A stretch of 64,000 nt of DNA, taken from the NCBI RefSeq assembly GCF_001612615.1, contig NZ_BDAU01000006.1, positions 1 through 64,000 on the forward strand, written 5' to 3'. Below the pieces are notes generated by a model that saw nothing but the letters and a program-made list of their open reading frames with translations, was not told the origin of the DNA and searched no databases. Below are positions 1 to 12,351 of this stretch, one piece after another. The translations under genes and the position numbers were made by a program. Numbering within the stretch: the stretch's first letter is position 1; every line of letters begins with the position of its first letter. Origin of the DNA: Nocardia amikacinitolerans NBRC 108937 (GTDB lineage Bacteria > Actinomycetota > Actinomycetes > Mycobacteriales > Mycobacteriaceae).

Positions 1-195
1 GCTGCTTGTTGCTTGTTGCTCGCTGCTCGCTGCTTGTTGCTCGCTGCTCGCTGCTTGTTGCTCGCTGCTTGTTGCTTGTTGCTCGCTGCTCGCTGCTTGT
101 TGCTCGCTGCTCGCTGCTTGTTGCTCGCTGCTCGCTGCTTGTTGCTCGCTGCTCGCTGCTTGTTGCTCGCTGCCCGCTGCTCGCTGCCCGCTGTC
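1..195. repeat. Heptamer tandem repeat (minisatellite)
   Basis: About 27 consecutive 7-base units of the form GYTGCYY, mostly GCTGCTC, GCTGCTT and GTTGCTC, often arranged as a 21-base triplet of heptamers. The array runs off the left edge of the window and decays after about position 170 into GCTGCCC and GCTGTCG. Because 7 is not a multiple of 3, all frames stay open across it, which creates long spurious open frames (Leu-Leu-Ala-Arg-Cys repeats). No gene is supported in 1-399. Confidence 0.9.
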
Positions 196-399
196 GGCTG
201 CTTGCGGCTGGCCTCTGCTGCCAGCCGCACGCCGTCTCTGCTTCCGCTGCCCATCACCCGCCGCTCGCCGCCAGACGCTCGTCGCCAGCCTCGCGCACCC
301 GATGCCGATAGCCGCTCGTACAGATTCGGTCTGCTTCGCGAGCGCCGATTGCGTGCTCGGCGAAACGCGGTGACTCGGGCGTGGATCGGCCGGTTGGAA

Positions 400-1383
400 T
401 CAAGTGTGGTGCGGGCGCAGGACGATTGTGCCGAACGTGGCGCGCTGCTCGATCAGTTCGTGCGCGCGTGCCGCCTGATCGAGGGGCAGTATCGTGTCGA
501 GCAGTGGCTCGAGCGTTCCGTCCGCGACCTCGTCGAGCACCTGCGCGCGGTAGCCCGCGACCTTCGCGAGCCAGGCGGGACCTGCGCAGCCGATCAGGGT
601 CAGCCCGCGGTTGACAAGGTCGATCGCGGTGATCGGAGCTGGGCCGCCGGAGAGGAAGCCGTAGCCCAGCATGCGACCGCGCACCGGCGTCATGAGGTCG
701 AGCAGCGCCGGTGTCGCGGTGCCGCCGATCGAGTCGAACACGACATCCAATGTCGTCGCGCCGAGCACGTCGCGGAGGCGGTCGGTCCACGCCAGGTCGT
801 TGTGGTCGATCACCTCGGCCCCGAACTTGCGCGCCTGTGCGGCCTTGGCTGGGCCGCCCGCCGTCGCGATGACGCGCGCACCCACGCGGGCCGCGTACTG
901 GGTCAGATAAGCGCCGACACCGGTCGCGGCTGCCTCGACCAGCACGGTCTCGTCCCTGGTGAGCGCGGCCGTGTCGGTCAGAGCGGCCGCGACGGAACCG
1001 CTCATCAGGACCGCCGCGGCGACGGCGGTGTCCACACCGTCGGGAATGAGCGTCGCCTGCACGGCCGGGGCGACGACGTATTCGGCGTAGGCGCCGAAAC
1101 CGTTGGTGGCCACCACGACTCGCCGCCCGACCAAACCGGTTTCGACGCCCGCTCCGGTCTCGGTGACCGTGCCCGCCGACTGGAAACCGAACACGAACGG
1201 CGGCTCGGCGGGCGTCGGGAAGGTTCCCGCGCGGATCGCCGTCTCCGGGTACAGCACCGGAACGGCCTCCGCACGGACGACCAATTCGCCCGCGCCCGCT
1301 GCCGGTCGCGGTGCCTCGGTCGGAACCAGCACCTCGGGTCCGCCCACGCCTGTCATTACGATTGCCCGCATCGAGAACTCCAT
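400..1383 (-). CDS. Zinc-free quinone oxidoreductase / MDR-family alcohol dehydrogenase-like protein
   Basis: A medium-chain dehydrogenase/reductase of about 327 residues. The N-terminal GroES-like domain reads MRAIVMTGVGGPEVL and later FGFQSAGTVTETGAGV. The Rossmann part has the AAATGVG nucleotide-binding motif typical of NADPH-dependent quinone oxidoreductases. The cysteine ligands of zinc alcohol dehydrogenases are absent. The C-terminal part (GTLEPLLDTILPLDQAARAH) is the usual end of the family. The start is ATG at 1383, or ATG at 1371 (MRAIV), which fits the family N-terminus even better. It is divergent from a TetR regulator with paired operators between them, so it is probably that regulator's target. 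The substrate cannot be read from the sequence. Confidence 0.88.
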   Translation of the reverse strand: MEFSMRAIVMTGVGGPEVLVPTEAPRPAAGAGELVVRAEAVPVLYPETAIRAGTFPTPAEPPFVFGFQSAGTVTETGAGVETGLVGRRVVVATNGFGAYAEYVVAPAVQATLIPDGVDTAVAAAVLMSGSVAAALTDTAALTRDETVLVEAAATGVGAYLTQYAARVGARVIATAGGPAKAAQARKFGAEVIDHNDLAWTDRLRDVLGATTLDVVFDSIGGTATPALLDLMTPVRGRMLGYGFLSGGPAPITAIDLVNRGLTLIGCAGPAWLAKVAGYRAQVLDEVADGTLEPLLDTILPLDQAARAHELIEQRATFGTIVLRPHHT

Positions 1384-1384
1384 A

Positions 1385-1435
1385 AGTTGACTGCTGGTCC
1401 AGATATCTCGCCACGATATGGACCGTCGGTCAACT
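1385..1435. promoter_or_regulatory. Paired TetR-type operators in the divergent promoter
   Basis: Two 16-base arms, 1385-1400 and 1420-1435, are inverted copies of each other (12 of 16 positions match) around a centre at 1410. Each arm contains a GACNNNNNGTC half-palindrome: 1389-1399 is imperfect, and 1421-1431 (GACCGTCGGTC) is perfect apart from its centre base. A smaller ATATC/GATAT inverted repeat lies between them. The sites sit directly upstream of the oxidoreductase ATG and before the regulator start, as expected for autoregulation plus control of the divergent gene. Confidence 0.6.
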
Positions 1436-1459
1436 TTGTCAACGACGAAGGCGGGTGGC

Positions 1460-2053
1460 ATGTCCGACGGGCGCACGCGAGAACGGGCCGACGCCGCCCG
1501 CAACCGGCGCGCGATCCTGGACGCGACCAGGACGTTGCTCGCCGAGCACGGCGCAGAGGGTGTCACCATGGACCGGGTCGCCGCCGCGGCGGGCGTGGGC
1601 AAGGGGACGATCTTTCACCGCTTCGGCAGCCGGGCCGGGCTGCTGCACGAACTGGTCGCCGAACCCGCGATCGCCCTGATGGAGGCCGTCTCCAGCGGTC
1701 CGCCGCCCCTGGGGCCGGGCGCACCCGCCGCCGAGCGTCTGCTGGCCTTCTTCGCGGCGATGACCGACCTGGTGATCGACAACATCGAACTCGTCGTCGC
1801 CTACAACGCGGTACCGCCCCATCCGAGACGCGAAGAGTTCCACGCGTTCTGGGCCGCGCACATCACCGCGATGCTGCGCGAGGCGCGACCGGATCTGGAC
1901 GCCGAAGTAGTCGGCGCGCTGCTGCTCGCGCCGTTGGGCGGCGAGCTCGCGTCCCGAATGGTGCGCGCGGGGGAGGCGGATCGCCTGCGGACCGCGGTGC
2001 ACGATCTCGTCGCGTCGGTGCTGCGAGCGCCTCGAGCCGCGTCGGAAACGTAA
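1460..2053 (+). CDS. TetR-family transcriptional regulator
   Basis: About 197 residues. The N-terminal helix-turn-helix is clear: RNRRAILDATRTLLAEHGAE followed by VTMDRVAAAAGVGKGTIFHRF. The ligand-binding C-terminal half is helical and divergent, as usual in TetR proteins. ATG at 1460 (MSDGRTRER) is preferred over the in-frame ATG at 1418, because the earlier one lies inside the operator and would add residues not typical of the family. It probably represses the divergent quinone oxidoreductase-like gene and itself through the sites at 1385-1435; the inducer is unknown. Confidence 0.9.
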   Translation: MSDGRTRERADAARNRRAILDATRTLLAEHGAEGVTMDRVAAAAGVGKGTIFHRFGSRAGLLHELVAEPAIALMEAVSSGPPPLGPGAPAAERLLAFFAAMTDLVIDNIELVVAYNAVPPHPRREEFHAFWAAHITAMLREARPDLDAEVVGALLLAPLGGELASRMVRAGEADRLRTAVHDLVASVLRAPRAASET

Positions 2054-2347
2054 TGCCGCCGGATCGCCTGCGGTAGGGCTTGATCTTGCCGCAGCTCTGC
2101 TGAGCAGTTGTTGGTCAGCCCGTGTGCCGGAATGCCAACGCGGTGCGCGATCTTGTCGCGGCGTCAAGTCCGCCGAGCGTTTCTGTGCGCATGCCGGGCG
2201 GCGGCAGTTGGTGTCGGCCGGGCAAGTATGCAGGTCACGAGACATGTGAATGGCCTGGCGAGTGCCGCGCGGGCCGTGATGTCCACGTGGAGGCTGCGCG
2301 AGAATGGCAGGTCGTCGCGGTGTGCGATGTTGCCGCGGCTCTGCTGG
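2054..2347. other. Intergenic region without a supported gene
   Basis: It contains a short direct repeat (TTGCCGCRGCTCTGCTG at 2086-2102 and 2330-2346, 16 of 17 identical) whose second copy touches the end of the HD-domain gene. I see no gene or RNA here. Confidence 0.5.
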
Positions 2348-3061
2348 TCAGCCTCGGGAGAGGATGGCTTCGAAGCGTTCGTCGGCGCGGTCGAGCTGGC
2401 CGAGGATGTGCTGCTTGACGTGGTCGGCGAGGGGGGTGTCCGGTCTGCTCACCAGGTCGCGGTAGACGTCGGTGAGTGGGCGGTATTTCACGGCGAGTTT
2501 GCGCATGATCGGCTTCTCGGCGTAGAGGATTCCGACGCCGTTGTCGGTGAAGTCGGACAGCTTGACCACCCGCGCCCAAGGTTTGCGATCCAAGGTCGTC
2601 GCGACGTGGTCGCGATACTGCTCGTGACGGTCGCGGTCCGGATCGGGCTCCGGATTGGTGACGGCGGCGACGAGGTCGGCGACGCGGCCGCCGAAGCGCT
2701 CGGACAGTTCGGTGAGCGCGGCGTCGGTGGGGGATCCGTCGCGTGCGCCCGCCAGCTCGGCCGGATGGTCTTCCACGGCATCGTGCAGCAGGCCGGCCGC
2801 CACCACGTCGGTGTCGCGAACCTCGTAGTGGCTGACGATCCGGATCGCTACGCGCAGAAGGTGATTCAGGTACGGTTCGCGGCCGTAGCGGTCGTCGCGG
2901 TGCAGTTCGGTGGCCAGCTCCAGCGCCGCGGTCAGCCGCTCGCCGTCGGGCAGTTCCGCGATCTCAAGCAGCAGCCGCTCGCGCAGCCCCGCCTCGCCAT
3001 AGACCTCGCTGATCGTGTGCAGCGGCATCACGGCCAAGGCTCCCGCCCCAGGGTTACGCAT
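2348..3061 (-). CDS. HD-domain protein (SpoT/RelA-hydrolase-like phosphohydrolase fold)
   Basis: Up to 237 residues; a second ATG at 3028 (MPLHTISEVYG) would give a more compact start. The metal-binding HD signature is visible: YLNHLLRVA supplies an early His and AAGLLHDAVEDHP is the HD dyad. Downstream RVVKLSDFTDN carries a D in the place where small (p)ppGpp hydrolases (the MESH1/SpoT N-terminal domain) have VKLADRxxN. No synthetase (RelA) domain is present, so if it acts on (p)ppGpp it would be a stand-alone hydrolase; it could equally be another nucleotide phosphohydrolase. It is monocistronic on the minus strand. Confidence 0.8.
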   Translation of the reverse strand: MRNPGAGALAVMPLHTISEVYGEAGLRERLLLEIAELPDGERLTAALELATELHRDDRYGREPYLNHLLRVAIRIVSHYEVRDTDVVAAGLLHDAVEDHPAELAGARDGSPTDAALTELSERFGGRVADLVAAVTNPEPDPDRDRHEQYRDHVATTLDRKPWARVVKLSDFTDNGVGILYAEKPIMRKLAVKYRPLTDVYRDLVSRPDTPLADHVKQHILGQLDRADERFEAILSRG

Positions 3062-3499
3062 AACGCCAATCTATCGAGCCTTTCGGCCGCGCGCTGTGCC
3101 CTGCGACACTTGTTCACCTATCGGATTTCGAAAAATCGGCTCCGAGTCGATTGCCGGGCGCGTGCTCGACTTCCCGCCGCCGCGAATCCAATTCCCCGCC
3201 AATCATTTCCACAGCCCACAGCCCACAGCCCACAGCCCACAGCCCCTGCCCGTAGCCCGCGACTTGTAGCCCGCCGCTGGCGGCTCGCGCAGCCCTGGGC
3301 TCGCAGTTCGTAGCGCGCCGCTGTCGGCCCATAGCTCGCGGCTCCTAGCTCGTCGTCGGTAGACCGCGGTCCGCACACGGCTGGCAGCGCGCGAGCCGCA
3401 GATTCCTCACGCACCGAGAGGTTGATGGTCGTGGCCAGGCCGGGCATGGGCGCCGCTCTCGAATCGCCGCCACCGCGTGCAGGCGTGCGGGACCGTCCC
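3062..3499. repeat. Low-complexity intergenic region with a CCCACAG heptamer array
   Basis: A second heptamer repeat lies at 3208-3242: five tandem CCCACAG units, the first partial. It is followed to about 3360 by degenerate TAGCCCGC/GCTCGCAGC-like sequence that resembles the array at 1-195. No coding sequence is supported. Confidence 0.75.
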
Positions 3500-4126
3500 T
3501 CAGCGCACGTCGCGCGGACGGAACTGAATGCTGATCCGCGGACCGACCGGCTTGCGGGTCTTGGGCACCGCGTGCTCCCAAGTTCGCTGGCAGGAACCGC
3601 CCATCACCAGCAGGTCGCCGTGCCCGACCTGGTACCGGATGCTCGCGCCGCCGCGCCGCGGCCGGAGCAGTAGGGCGCGCGGTGCGCCGATGGACAGAAT
3701 CGCCACCATGGTGTCGTGTTTCGCGCCGCGGCCGAGGGTGTCGCCGTGCCAGGCGACGGAATCGCGCCCGTCGCGGTAGTAACACAGGCCCGCCGTCCGG
3801 AACGGCTCACCGAGTTCGGCGGCGTAGTGGCGGCTGAGCGCGTCGCGGGCGTCATCGAGGATCGGATCCGGTAGCGCGGCGTTCTCGTCGTAGAAGTGCA
3901 GCAACCGGGGGACGTCCACGACCCGGTCGTACATCGGCCTGCGCTCGGCCTGCCACGGAACATCCCGCGCCAGCCGCTCGAACAGGATGTCCGCGCCGGT
4001 CAGCCACCCGGGCCGCACATCGACCCACGCGCCGTCCGACAGCGGCGTGCGGCGCGTGCCGTCGAGGGAACCGAGACAGACGTCCCCGGCCCCGTCGAAC
4101 AGCGAACCCTGCAGCCAAGCGGTCAC
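3500..4126 (-). CDS. AlkB-like 2-oxoglutarate/Fe(II) dioxygenase
   Basis: About 208 residues from a GTG at 4126 (VTAWLQGSLFDG), preceded by a TAGGG ribosome binding site; an upstream GTG at 4162 would add 12 residues. The iron triad is visible: HxD in SVAWHGDTLGRG and the distal His in TWEHAVPK. The 2-oxoglutarate-binding RxxxxxR is in PRISIQFR. This is the bacterial AlkB family, which repairs 1-methyladenine and 3-methylcytosine by oxidative demethylation. It is not in an operon with ada or alkA here; it is transcribed away from pyrR. Confidence 0.88.
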   Translation of the reverse strand: MTAWLQGSLFDGAGDVCLGSLDGTRRTPLSDGAWVDVRPGWLTGADILFERLARDVPWQAERRPMYDRVVDVPRLLHFYDENAALPDPILDDARDALSRHYAAELGEPFRTAGLCYYRDGRDSVAWHGDTLGRGAKHDTMVAILSIGAPRALLLRPRRGGASIRYQVGHGDLLVMGGSCQRTWEHAVPKTRKPVGPRISIQFRPRDVR

Positions 4127-4287
4127 CCGCCCGACCCTACCCTCATTCGAACATATGTGCACACGCCACGCTTCACACCGCCCGCGCGGTGGCGCCGCTC
4201 ACGCCGCTTTCGTGGGGCAGCTCACAGGCCGATATGCCTGGTGAAAGCGGGGTCTGAGGCGCTGTTACGCTGCTAGCCGTAAGACAT

Positions 4288-4323
4288 CCTTTAACGGACC
4301 GTCCGGTGAGGCGGGGAAGGAGG
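4288..4323 (+). promoter_or_regulatory. PyrR-binding RNA loop overlapping the pyrR ribosome binding site
   Basis: The leader folds into an upper stem CCGUC (4299-4303) with GGCGG (4310-4314), closing a hexaloop CGGUGA. The loop matches the CNGNGA loop known for PyrR-binding RNA, within the wider UCCRGNGAGG core. A lower stem pairs CCUUU (4288-4292) with the GAAGG of the Shine-Dalgarno AAGGAGG (4317-4323), leaving a purine-rich bulge AACGGA on the 5' side. This is the arrangement reported in mycobacteria, where PyrR represses translation instead of causing attenuation. The ATG follows 5 bases after the Shine-Dalgarno. Confidence 0.85.
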
Positions 4324-4328
4324 TCGGC

Positions 4329-4970
4329 ATGGCTGTGCCCGGAGATCGGGCCGCCAAGTCCGGCGCTGCCGAGACGACGCACTCTCAGCGGCACACACCC
4401 GAATGGGTGGCGACGGGGCGGGAGCTGTTGTCGGCTTCCGATGTCGGCCGGACCATCGCGCGCATCGCGCACCAGATCATCGAGAAGACCGCGCTGGACT
4501 CCGACGAGGCCGGCTCGCCGCGCGTGGTGCTGATCGGCATCCCGACCCGCGGCACCACCCTGGCCGCGCGGCTGACCGACAAGATCGAGGAATTCTCCGG
4601 CGTCCGCCCGGCCCTCGGCTCGCTCGACATCACCCTGTACCGCGACGACCTGCGCAGTCGTCCGCACCGCCCGCTGGAGCGGACCTCGGTGCCCGAGGGC
4701 GGCATCGAGGACGCGCTCGTGGTGCTCGTCGACGACGTCCTCTTCTCCGGCCGCACGGTGCGCTCGGCGCTCGACGGGCTGCGCGACCTCGGCAGACCGC
4801 GTGCGGTGCAACTGGCCGTGCTGATCGACCGCGGCCACCGCGAGCTGCCGATCCGCGCCGACTTCGTCGGCAAGAACGTGCCCACCGCGCGGGCCGAGGA
4901 CATCTCCGTGCTGCTCACCGAACACGACGGTCGCGACGGCGTCTATCTGCACCAGGAGGCCGAGGCGTGA
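4329..4970 (+). CDS. pyrR: Bifunctional pyrimidine operon regulator / uracil phosphoribosyltransferase PyrR
   Basis: 213 residues. The PRPP-binding motif [10 protein letters not shown] lies at about 134-143 and the VLIGIPTRG strand-loop at 67-75; the residues around YRDDLRSRP are typical of PyrR. The protein binds UMP/UTP and the leader RNA loop just upstream of its own start, shutting down the pyr operon when pyrimidines are plentiful; its uracil phosphoribosyltransferase activity is usually weak. The first ~25 residues are a variable extension. It is the first gene of the operon, and its stop codon overlaps the GTG of pyrB (GTGA). Confidence 0.97.
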   Translation: MAVPGDRAAKSGAAETTHSQRHTPEWVATGRELLSASDVGRTIARIAHQIIEKTALDSDEAGSPRVVLIGIPTRGTTLAARLTDKIEEFSGVRPALGSLDITLYRDDLRSRPHRPLERTSVPEGGIEDALVVLVDDVLFSGRTVRSALDGLRDLGRPRAVQLAVLIDRGHRELPIRADFVGKNVPTARAEDISVLLTEHDGRDGVYLHQEAEA

Positions 4971-5926
4971 GACACCTGCTGAGCGTCACCGATCTGGACC
5001 GCGCCGCGGCGTCCGAACTGCTCGACGAGGCCGAGCGCTTCGAGCAGGCGCTGCTCGGTCGCGAGGTGCACAAACTGCCGACATTGCGCGGCCGCACCGT
5101 GATGACGGTGTTCTACGAGAACTCGACACGCACCCGGGTGTCTTTCGAGGTCGCAGGGAAGTGGATGAGCGCCGACGTGATCAACGTCAGCGCGAGCAGC
5201 TCGTCGGTGTCCAAGGGCGAATCGCTGCGCGACACCGCGCTGACCCTGCACGCCGCGGGCGCGGACGCGCTGATCGTGCGGCACCCCGCCTCCGGCGCCG
5301 CGCACCAGATCGCGCACTGGATGGACGGCTGGGCGCGAGCGGAGGGCCGGACCTCCGGTCCCGCGATCGTCAACGCGGGCGACGGCATGCACGAACATCC
5401 GACCCAGGCGCTGCTCGACGCGCTGACGCTGCGCCAGCGGCTCGGCGACATCGAGGGCAAGCGGGTGGTGATCGTCGGCGACATCCTGCACAGCCGGGTG
5501 GCGCGGTCCAACGTCTTCCTGCTGCACACCCTCGGCGCCGAGGTGGTGCTCGTCGCGCCGCGCACGCTGCTGCCGGTCGGCGTCGAGGCTTGGCCCGCCC
5601 GGGTCTCGCACCACCTGGACGCCGAACTGCCCGGCGCCGACGCGGTGCTCATGCTGCGCGTCCAGGCCGAGCGCATGAACGGCGGGTTCTTCCCCTCGGC
5701 GCGCGAGTACTCGGTGAACTACGGCCTGTCCGAGCGCAGGCTCGCGCTGCTCGCGGAGCACGCGGTGGTCATGCACCCCGGTCCGATGCTGCGCGGCATG
5801 GAAATCGCCTCGGCCGTGGCGGATTCGCCGAAGGCCGCGATCCTGCAGCAGGTCACCAACGGCGTGCACCTGCGCATGGCGGTGCTGTTCCGGCTGCTGG
5901 TCGGCGCGCAGGAGGCAGTGGCATGA
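4967..5926 (+). CDS. pyrB: Aspartate carbamoyltransferase catalytic subunit
   Basis: 319 residues, joining carbamoyl phosphate and aspartate in the second step of UMP synthesis. The carbamoyl-phosphate motif [11 protein letters not shown] lies at about 51-61, followed by [11 protein letters not shown] and the HPTQALLD segment. The GTG start overlaps the pyrR stop. No regulatory PyrI chain is encoded nearby, as expected for actinobacteria, where control is through PyrR. The stop codon overlaps a tiny open frame that leads into pyrC. Confidence 0.97.
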   Translation: MRHLLSVTDLDRAAASELLDEAERFEQALLGREVHKLPTLRGRTVMTVFYENSTRTRVSFEVAGKWMSADVINVSASSSSVSKGESLRDTALTLHAAGADALIVRHPASGAAHQIAHWMDGWARAEGRTSGPAIVNAGDGMHEHPTQALLDALTLRQRLGDIEGKRVVIVGDILHSRVARSNVFLLHTLGAEVVLVAPRTLLPVGVEAWPARVSHHLDAELPGADAVLMLRVQAERMNGGFFPSAREYSVNYGLSERRLALLAEHAVVMHPGPMLRGMEIASAVADSPKAAILQQVTNGVHLRMAVLFRLLVGAQEAVA

Positions 5927-5955
5927 ACGGCAACGAGCGGAAGGTGGCGCCATGA
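5923..5955 (+). CDS. Candidate 10-codon bridging mini-ORF between pyrB and pyrC
   Basis: ATG at 5923 overlaps the pyrB stop (ATGA). The frame encodes [10 protein letters not shown], and its stop at 5953-5955 overlaps the ATG of pyrC at 5952 (again ATGA). The peptide is unlikely to act as a protein; the frame may carry terminating ribosomes across the gap so that pyrC stays translationally coupled. Two similar frames occur between ribBA and ribH (52336-52451). It could still be chance. Confidence 0.35.
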   Translation: MNGNERKVAP

Positions 5956-7340
5956 GTGGGCTGTTGATCAAGGGGGCCTTGGTCTACGGCGAGGGTGAGC
6001 CCGTGGACGTCTTCGTCGACGAGGGCGAGATCCGGCAGATCGGCACCGATCTCGGCATCGTGGACGCCGAGATCATCGACGCGAAGGGGCAGATCCTGCT
6101 GCCGGGCTTCGTCGACCTGCACACCCACCTGCGCGAACCGGGCCGCGAGGACACCGAGACCATCGAGACCGGTTCCGCCGCCGCGGCACTGGGCGGCTAC
6201 ACCGCCGTGTTCGCCATGGCCAACACCAACCCGGTCGCCGACTCGGTGGTCGTCACCGACCACGTGTGGCGGCGTGGGCAGGAGGTCGGCCTCGTCGACG
6301 TGTTCCCGGTGGGCGCGGTGACGGTCGGGCTGGAGGGCAAGCAGCTCGCGGAGATGGGCACCATGGCGGCGGGCGTCGGCGCGGTGCGGATGTTCTCCGA
6401 CGACGGCCACTGCGTCTACGACCCGCTGATCATGCGCCGCGCGCTGGAGTACTCGAACTCCCTCGGCGTGCTCATCGCCCAGCACGCGGAGGAGCCGCGG
6501 CTCACCAAGGGCGCGGTCGCGCACGAGGGCCCGACCGCTGCGCGGCTCGGTCTCGCGGGCTGGCCGCGCGCCGCCGAGGAGTCGATCGTGGCCCGCGACG
6601 CGCTGCTGGCCAGGGACGCGGGCGCGCGCGTGCACATCTGCCACGCCTCCACCGCCGGCACCGTGGAACTGGTGAAATGGGCCAAGTCCCAGGACATTTC
6701 GATCACCGCGGAGGTGACGCCGCACCACCTGCTGCTGGACGACACGCGGCTGGAGACCTACGACGCGGTCAACAAGGTCAACCCGCCGCTGCGCGAGGCG
6801 TCCGACGCCGCGGCGCTGCGGCAGGCGCTGGCCGAGGGCATCATCGACTGCGTGGCCACCGACCACGCCCCGCACGCCGAACAGGACAAGTGCTGCGAAT
6901 TCGCCGCCGCCCGTCCCGGCATGCTCGGGCTGGAGACCGCGCTGTCGATCGTCGTCCAGACGATGGTCGAACCGGGGCTGCTCGACTGGCGCGGCGTGGC
7001 CCGCGTGATGAGCGAGCAGCCCGCGCGGATCGTCGGACTCGACGACCACGGCCGCCCGCTCGAGGTGGGCGAGCCCGCGAACCTCACCCTGGTCGACCCC
7101 GACGCCACCTGGACGGTGCGCGCGGCCGAGCTGGCCAGCATCTCGAACAACACGCCGTTCGAGGCGATGACCTTCCCGGCCAAGGTGACGGCGACGTTGC
7201 TGCGCGGCCGGGTGACCGCACGCGATGGCAAGGCGGTCGGCGCCGGCACCGCGGCGCGAGCGACGGGCCCGGAGGCGGTAGCGGAGCGTGGCCACGGAGG
7301 GCACCGGGAGCGCCGCCGATTGGACGCAGGAGGTCCGTAA
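5952..7340 (+). CDS. pyrC: Dihydroorotase
   Basis: 462 residues. It cyclises carbamoyl aspartate to dihydroorotate. Metal ligands are visible: HTHLRE (about 57-62), His178 in AQHAEE, His231 in CHASTAG, and Asp304 in ATDHAPH. FSDDG at 148-152 is the signature of class I dihydroorotases, which have Asp in place of the carbamylated lysine. The catalytic body ends near residue 432; the last ~30 residues (rich in G, R, H, E) are an extension beyond the usual ~430. ATG at 5952 overlaps the mini-ORF, and the TAA stop overlaps the next ATG (TAATG). Confidence 0.96.
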   Translation: MSGLLIKGALVYGEGEPVDVFVDEGEIRQIGTDLGIVDAEIIDAKGQILLPGFVDLHTHLREPGREDTETIETGSAAAALGGYTAVFAMANTNPVADSVVVTDHVWRRGQEVGLVDVFPVGAVTVGLEGKQLAEMGTMAAGVGAVRMFSDDGHCVYDPLIMRRALEYSNSLGVLIAQHAEEPRLTKGAVAHEGPTAARLGLAGWPRAAEESIVARDALLARDAGARVHICHASTAGTVELVKWAKSQDISITAEVTPHHLLLDDTRLETYDAVNKVNPPLREASDAAALRQALAEGIIDCVATDHAPHAEQDKCCEFAAARPGMLGLETALSIVVQTMVEPGLLDWRGVARVMSEQPARIVGLDDHGRPLEVGEPANLTLVDPDATWTVRAAELASISNNTPFEAMTFPAKVTATLLRGRVTARDGKAVGAGTAARATGPEAVAERGHGGHRERRRLDAGGP

Positions 7341-7837
7341 TGGAGAGAACGCTGTGGGTGGTCGGGTGCCTCGCGCTGTTCGCGCTCGGTATCTGGCTGA
7401 TGTACCGAGGCTGGCAGAACCGGGCGGCGCGTCAGCAGGCGCGGATCGGCGAGCTGCCTCCGGTGCCCGCCGAACTCGGCGCCCAGGTGCTCGAGCCGAC
7501 GACCGGCCTGTATCTCGGCAGCACGATCGCGCCGAGCTGGCAGGACCGGATCGCGGTCGGCGATCTCGGTTTCCGCGCCACAGCGGAACTCACGCGGTTC
7601 GAGCGGGGGATTCTGCTCGAGCGCGACGGGGCGACGGTGATCTGGATTCCGCAGGAGTCCATCACGGCGGTCCGCACCGAACGCGGCCACGCGGGCAAAG
7701 TGATGACGGAAGATGGTGTGCTGGTAATTCGCTGGAAGCTGCCGACCGGAACCGAGATAGACACCGGTTTCCGAGGGGACGACAAGACGGTGTATCCGGC
7801 GTGGGCCAGGACGACGACGGGAGATGAACGAACGTGA
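7340..7837 (+). CDS. Membrane-anchored PH-like protein conserved in actinobacterial pyr operons
   Basis: 165 residues: one N-terminal membrane segment ([16 protein letters not shown]), then a soluble domain of beta character with the pattern seen in bacterial PH-like domains ([40 protein letters not shown]). It occupies the place of the M. tuberculosis gene between pyrC and carA, a conserved protein of unknown function. It overlaps pyrC (TAATG) and carA (GTGA), so it is part of the translated pyrimidine operon. A link between membrane and pyrimidine synthesis is only suggested by position. Confidence 0.85.
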   Translation: MERTLWVVGCLALFALGIWLMYRGWQNRAARQQARIGELPPVPAELGAQVLEPTTGLYLGSTIAPSWQDRIAVGDLGFRATAELTRFERGILLERDGATVIWIPQESITAVRTERGHAGKVMTEDGVLVIRWKLPTGTEIDTGFRGDDKTVYPAWARTTTGDERT

Positions 7838-8945
7838 ATGAAGCGGCTGCGCTGGTGCTCGAGGACGGCCGGGTGTTCCGCGGCACGGCCTACGGCGCCG
7901 TGGGCGAGACGCTCGGCGAGGCGGTGTTCTGCACCGCGATGACCGGGTATCAGGAGACTTTGACCGATCCCAGCTACCACCGCCAGATCGTGGTGGCGGC
8001 GGCACCGCAGATCGGCAACACCGGATGGAACGACGAGGACGACGAGTCCTCGAAGATCTGGGTGGCCGGGTACGTGGTGCGCGACCCCGCGCGGCGCGCG
8101 TCGAACTGGCGCGCGACCACGACGCTGCCCGACGCCATGCGCGAGCAGGACATCGTCGGTATCGCGGGCGTCGACACCCGCGCGCTGGTGCGCCACCTGC
8201 GCACCCGCGGTTCGATGAAGGCGGGCATCTTCTCCGGTGCCGCCCTCGCCGACGAGGACGCGCTGCTGGCCAGGGTCAACGGCCAGTCGTCCATGCTCGG
8301 CGCGGACCTGGCCGGGGAAGTCAGCACCGACTCGGTCTACACCATCGAGCCGACGGGCGAGCGCCGCTTCACCGTCGTCGCCGTCGACCTGGGCATCAAG
8401 ACCAACACCCCGCGCATGTTCGCCCAGCGCGGCATGCGGGTGCACGTGGTGCCCTCGACCTTCACCCTGGACCAGATCCGGGAGCTGAAGCCCGATGGCG
8501 TCTTCCTGTCCAACGGACCCGGCGACCCCGCCACCCAGGACCGCGCGGTCGCCCTCACCCAGGGCGTGCTCGAGCAGGGACTGCCGCTGTTCGGCATCTG
8601 CTTCGGCAACCAGATCCTCGGCCGGGCGCTCGGCCGCGAGACCTACAAGATGAAGTTCGGCCACCGCGGCATCAACATCCCGGTCGTCGAGCACGAGACC
8701 GGCCGGATCTCCATCACCGCGCAGAACCACGGCTTCGCCCTCGAGGGCGAGCAGGGCGAACAGTTCGACACCCCGTTCGGCCGCGCCGAGGTCAGCCACG
8801 TCTGCGCCAACGACGGCACCGTCGAGGGCGTTCGCCTGCTCGACGGCCGCGCGTTCTCCGTGCAGTACCACCCGGAGGCCGCCGCAGGCCCCCACGACGC
8901 CGCATATCTGTTCGACCGTTTCGCCGGTCTCATGGAAGGAGCCTG

Positions 8946-8946
<1 letters not shown>
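7834..8946 (+). CDS. carA: Carbamoyl-phosphate synthase small (glutaminase) subunit
   Basis: 370 residues. The N-terminal small-subunit domain ([18 protein letters not shown]) is followed by a class I glutamine amidotransferase domain with nucleophile Cys256 in GICFGNQ and the His/Glu pair 346/348 in YHPEA. It releases ammonia from glutamine and passes it to CarB. The GTG start overlaps the stop of the PH-like gene, and the stop overlaps the carB ATG (TGATG), so the two subunits are translationally coupled. The product feeds both pyrimidine and arginine synthesis. Confidence 0.97.
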
Positions 8947-12278
<3,332 letters not shown>

Positions 12279-12351
12279 ACCGGCGATGCGGAGGTCGGCG
12301 GGACGGCCGCGAACCCGCGCGCCCCGGCGCGCCGAAAACACAGGAGATGCG

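Noticed and set aside
1..195. Possible CRISPR-like array
   Set aside because: Units are contiguous 7-mers without spacers, and no cas genes are present.
13..2076. 687-codon plus-strand frame from the minisatellite through the oxidoreductase
   Set aside because: It is opened by the heptamer repeat and runs antisense to a clear gene and out of frame with the TetR gene; no domain is recognisable.
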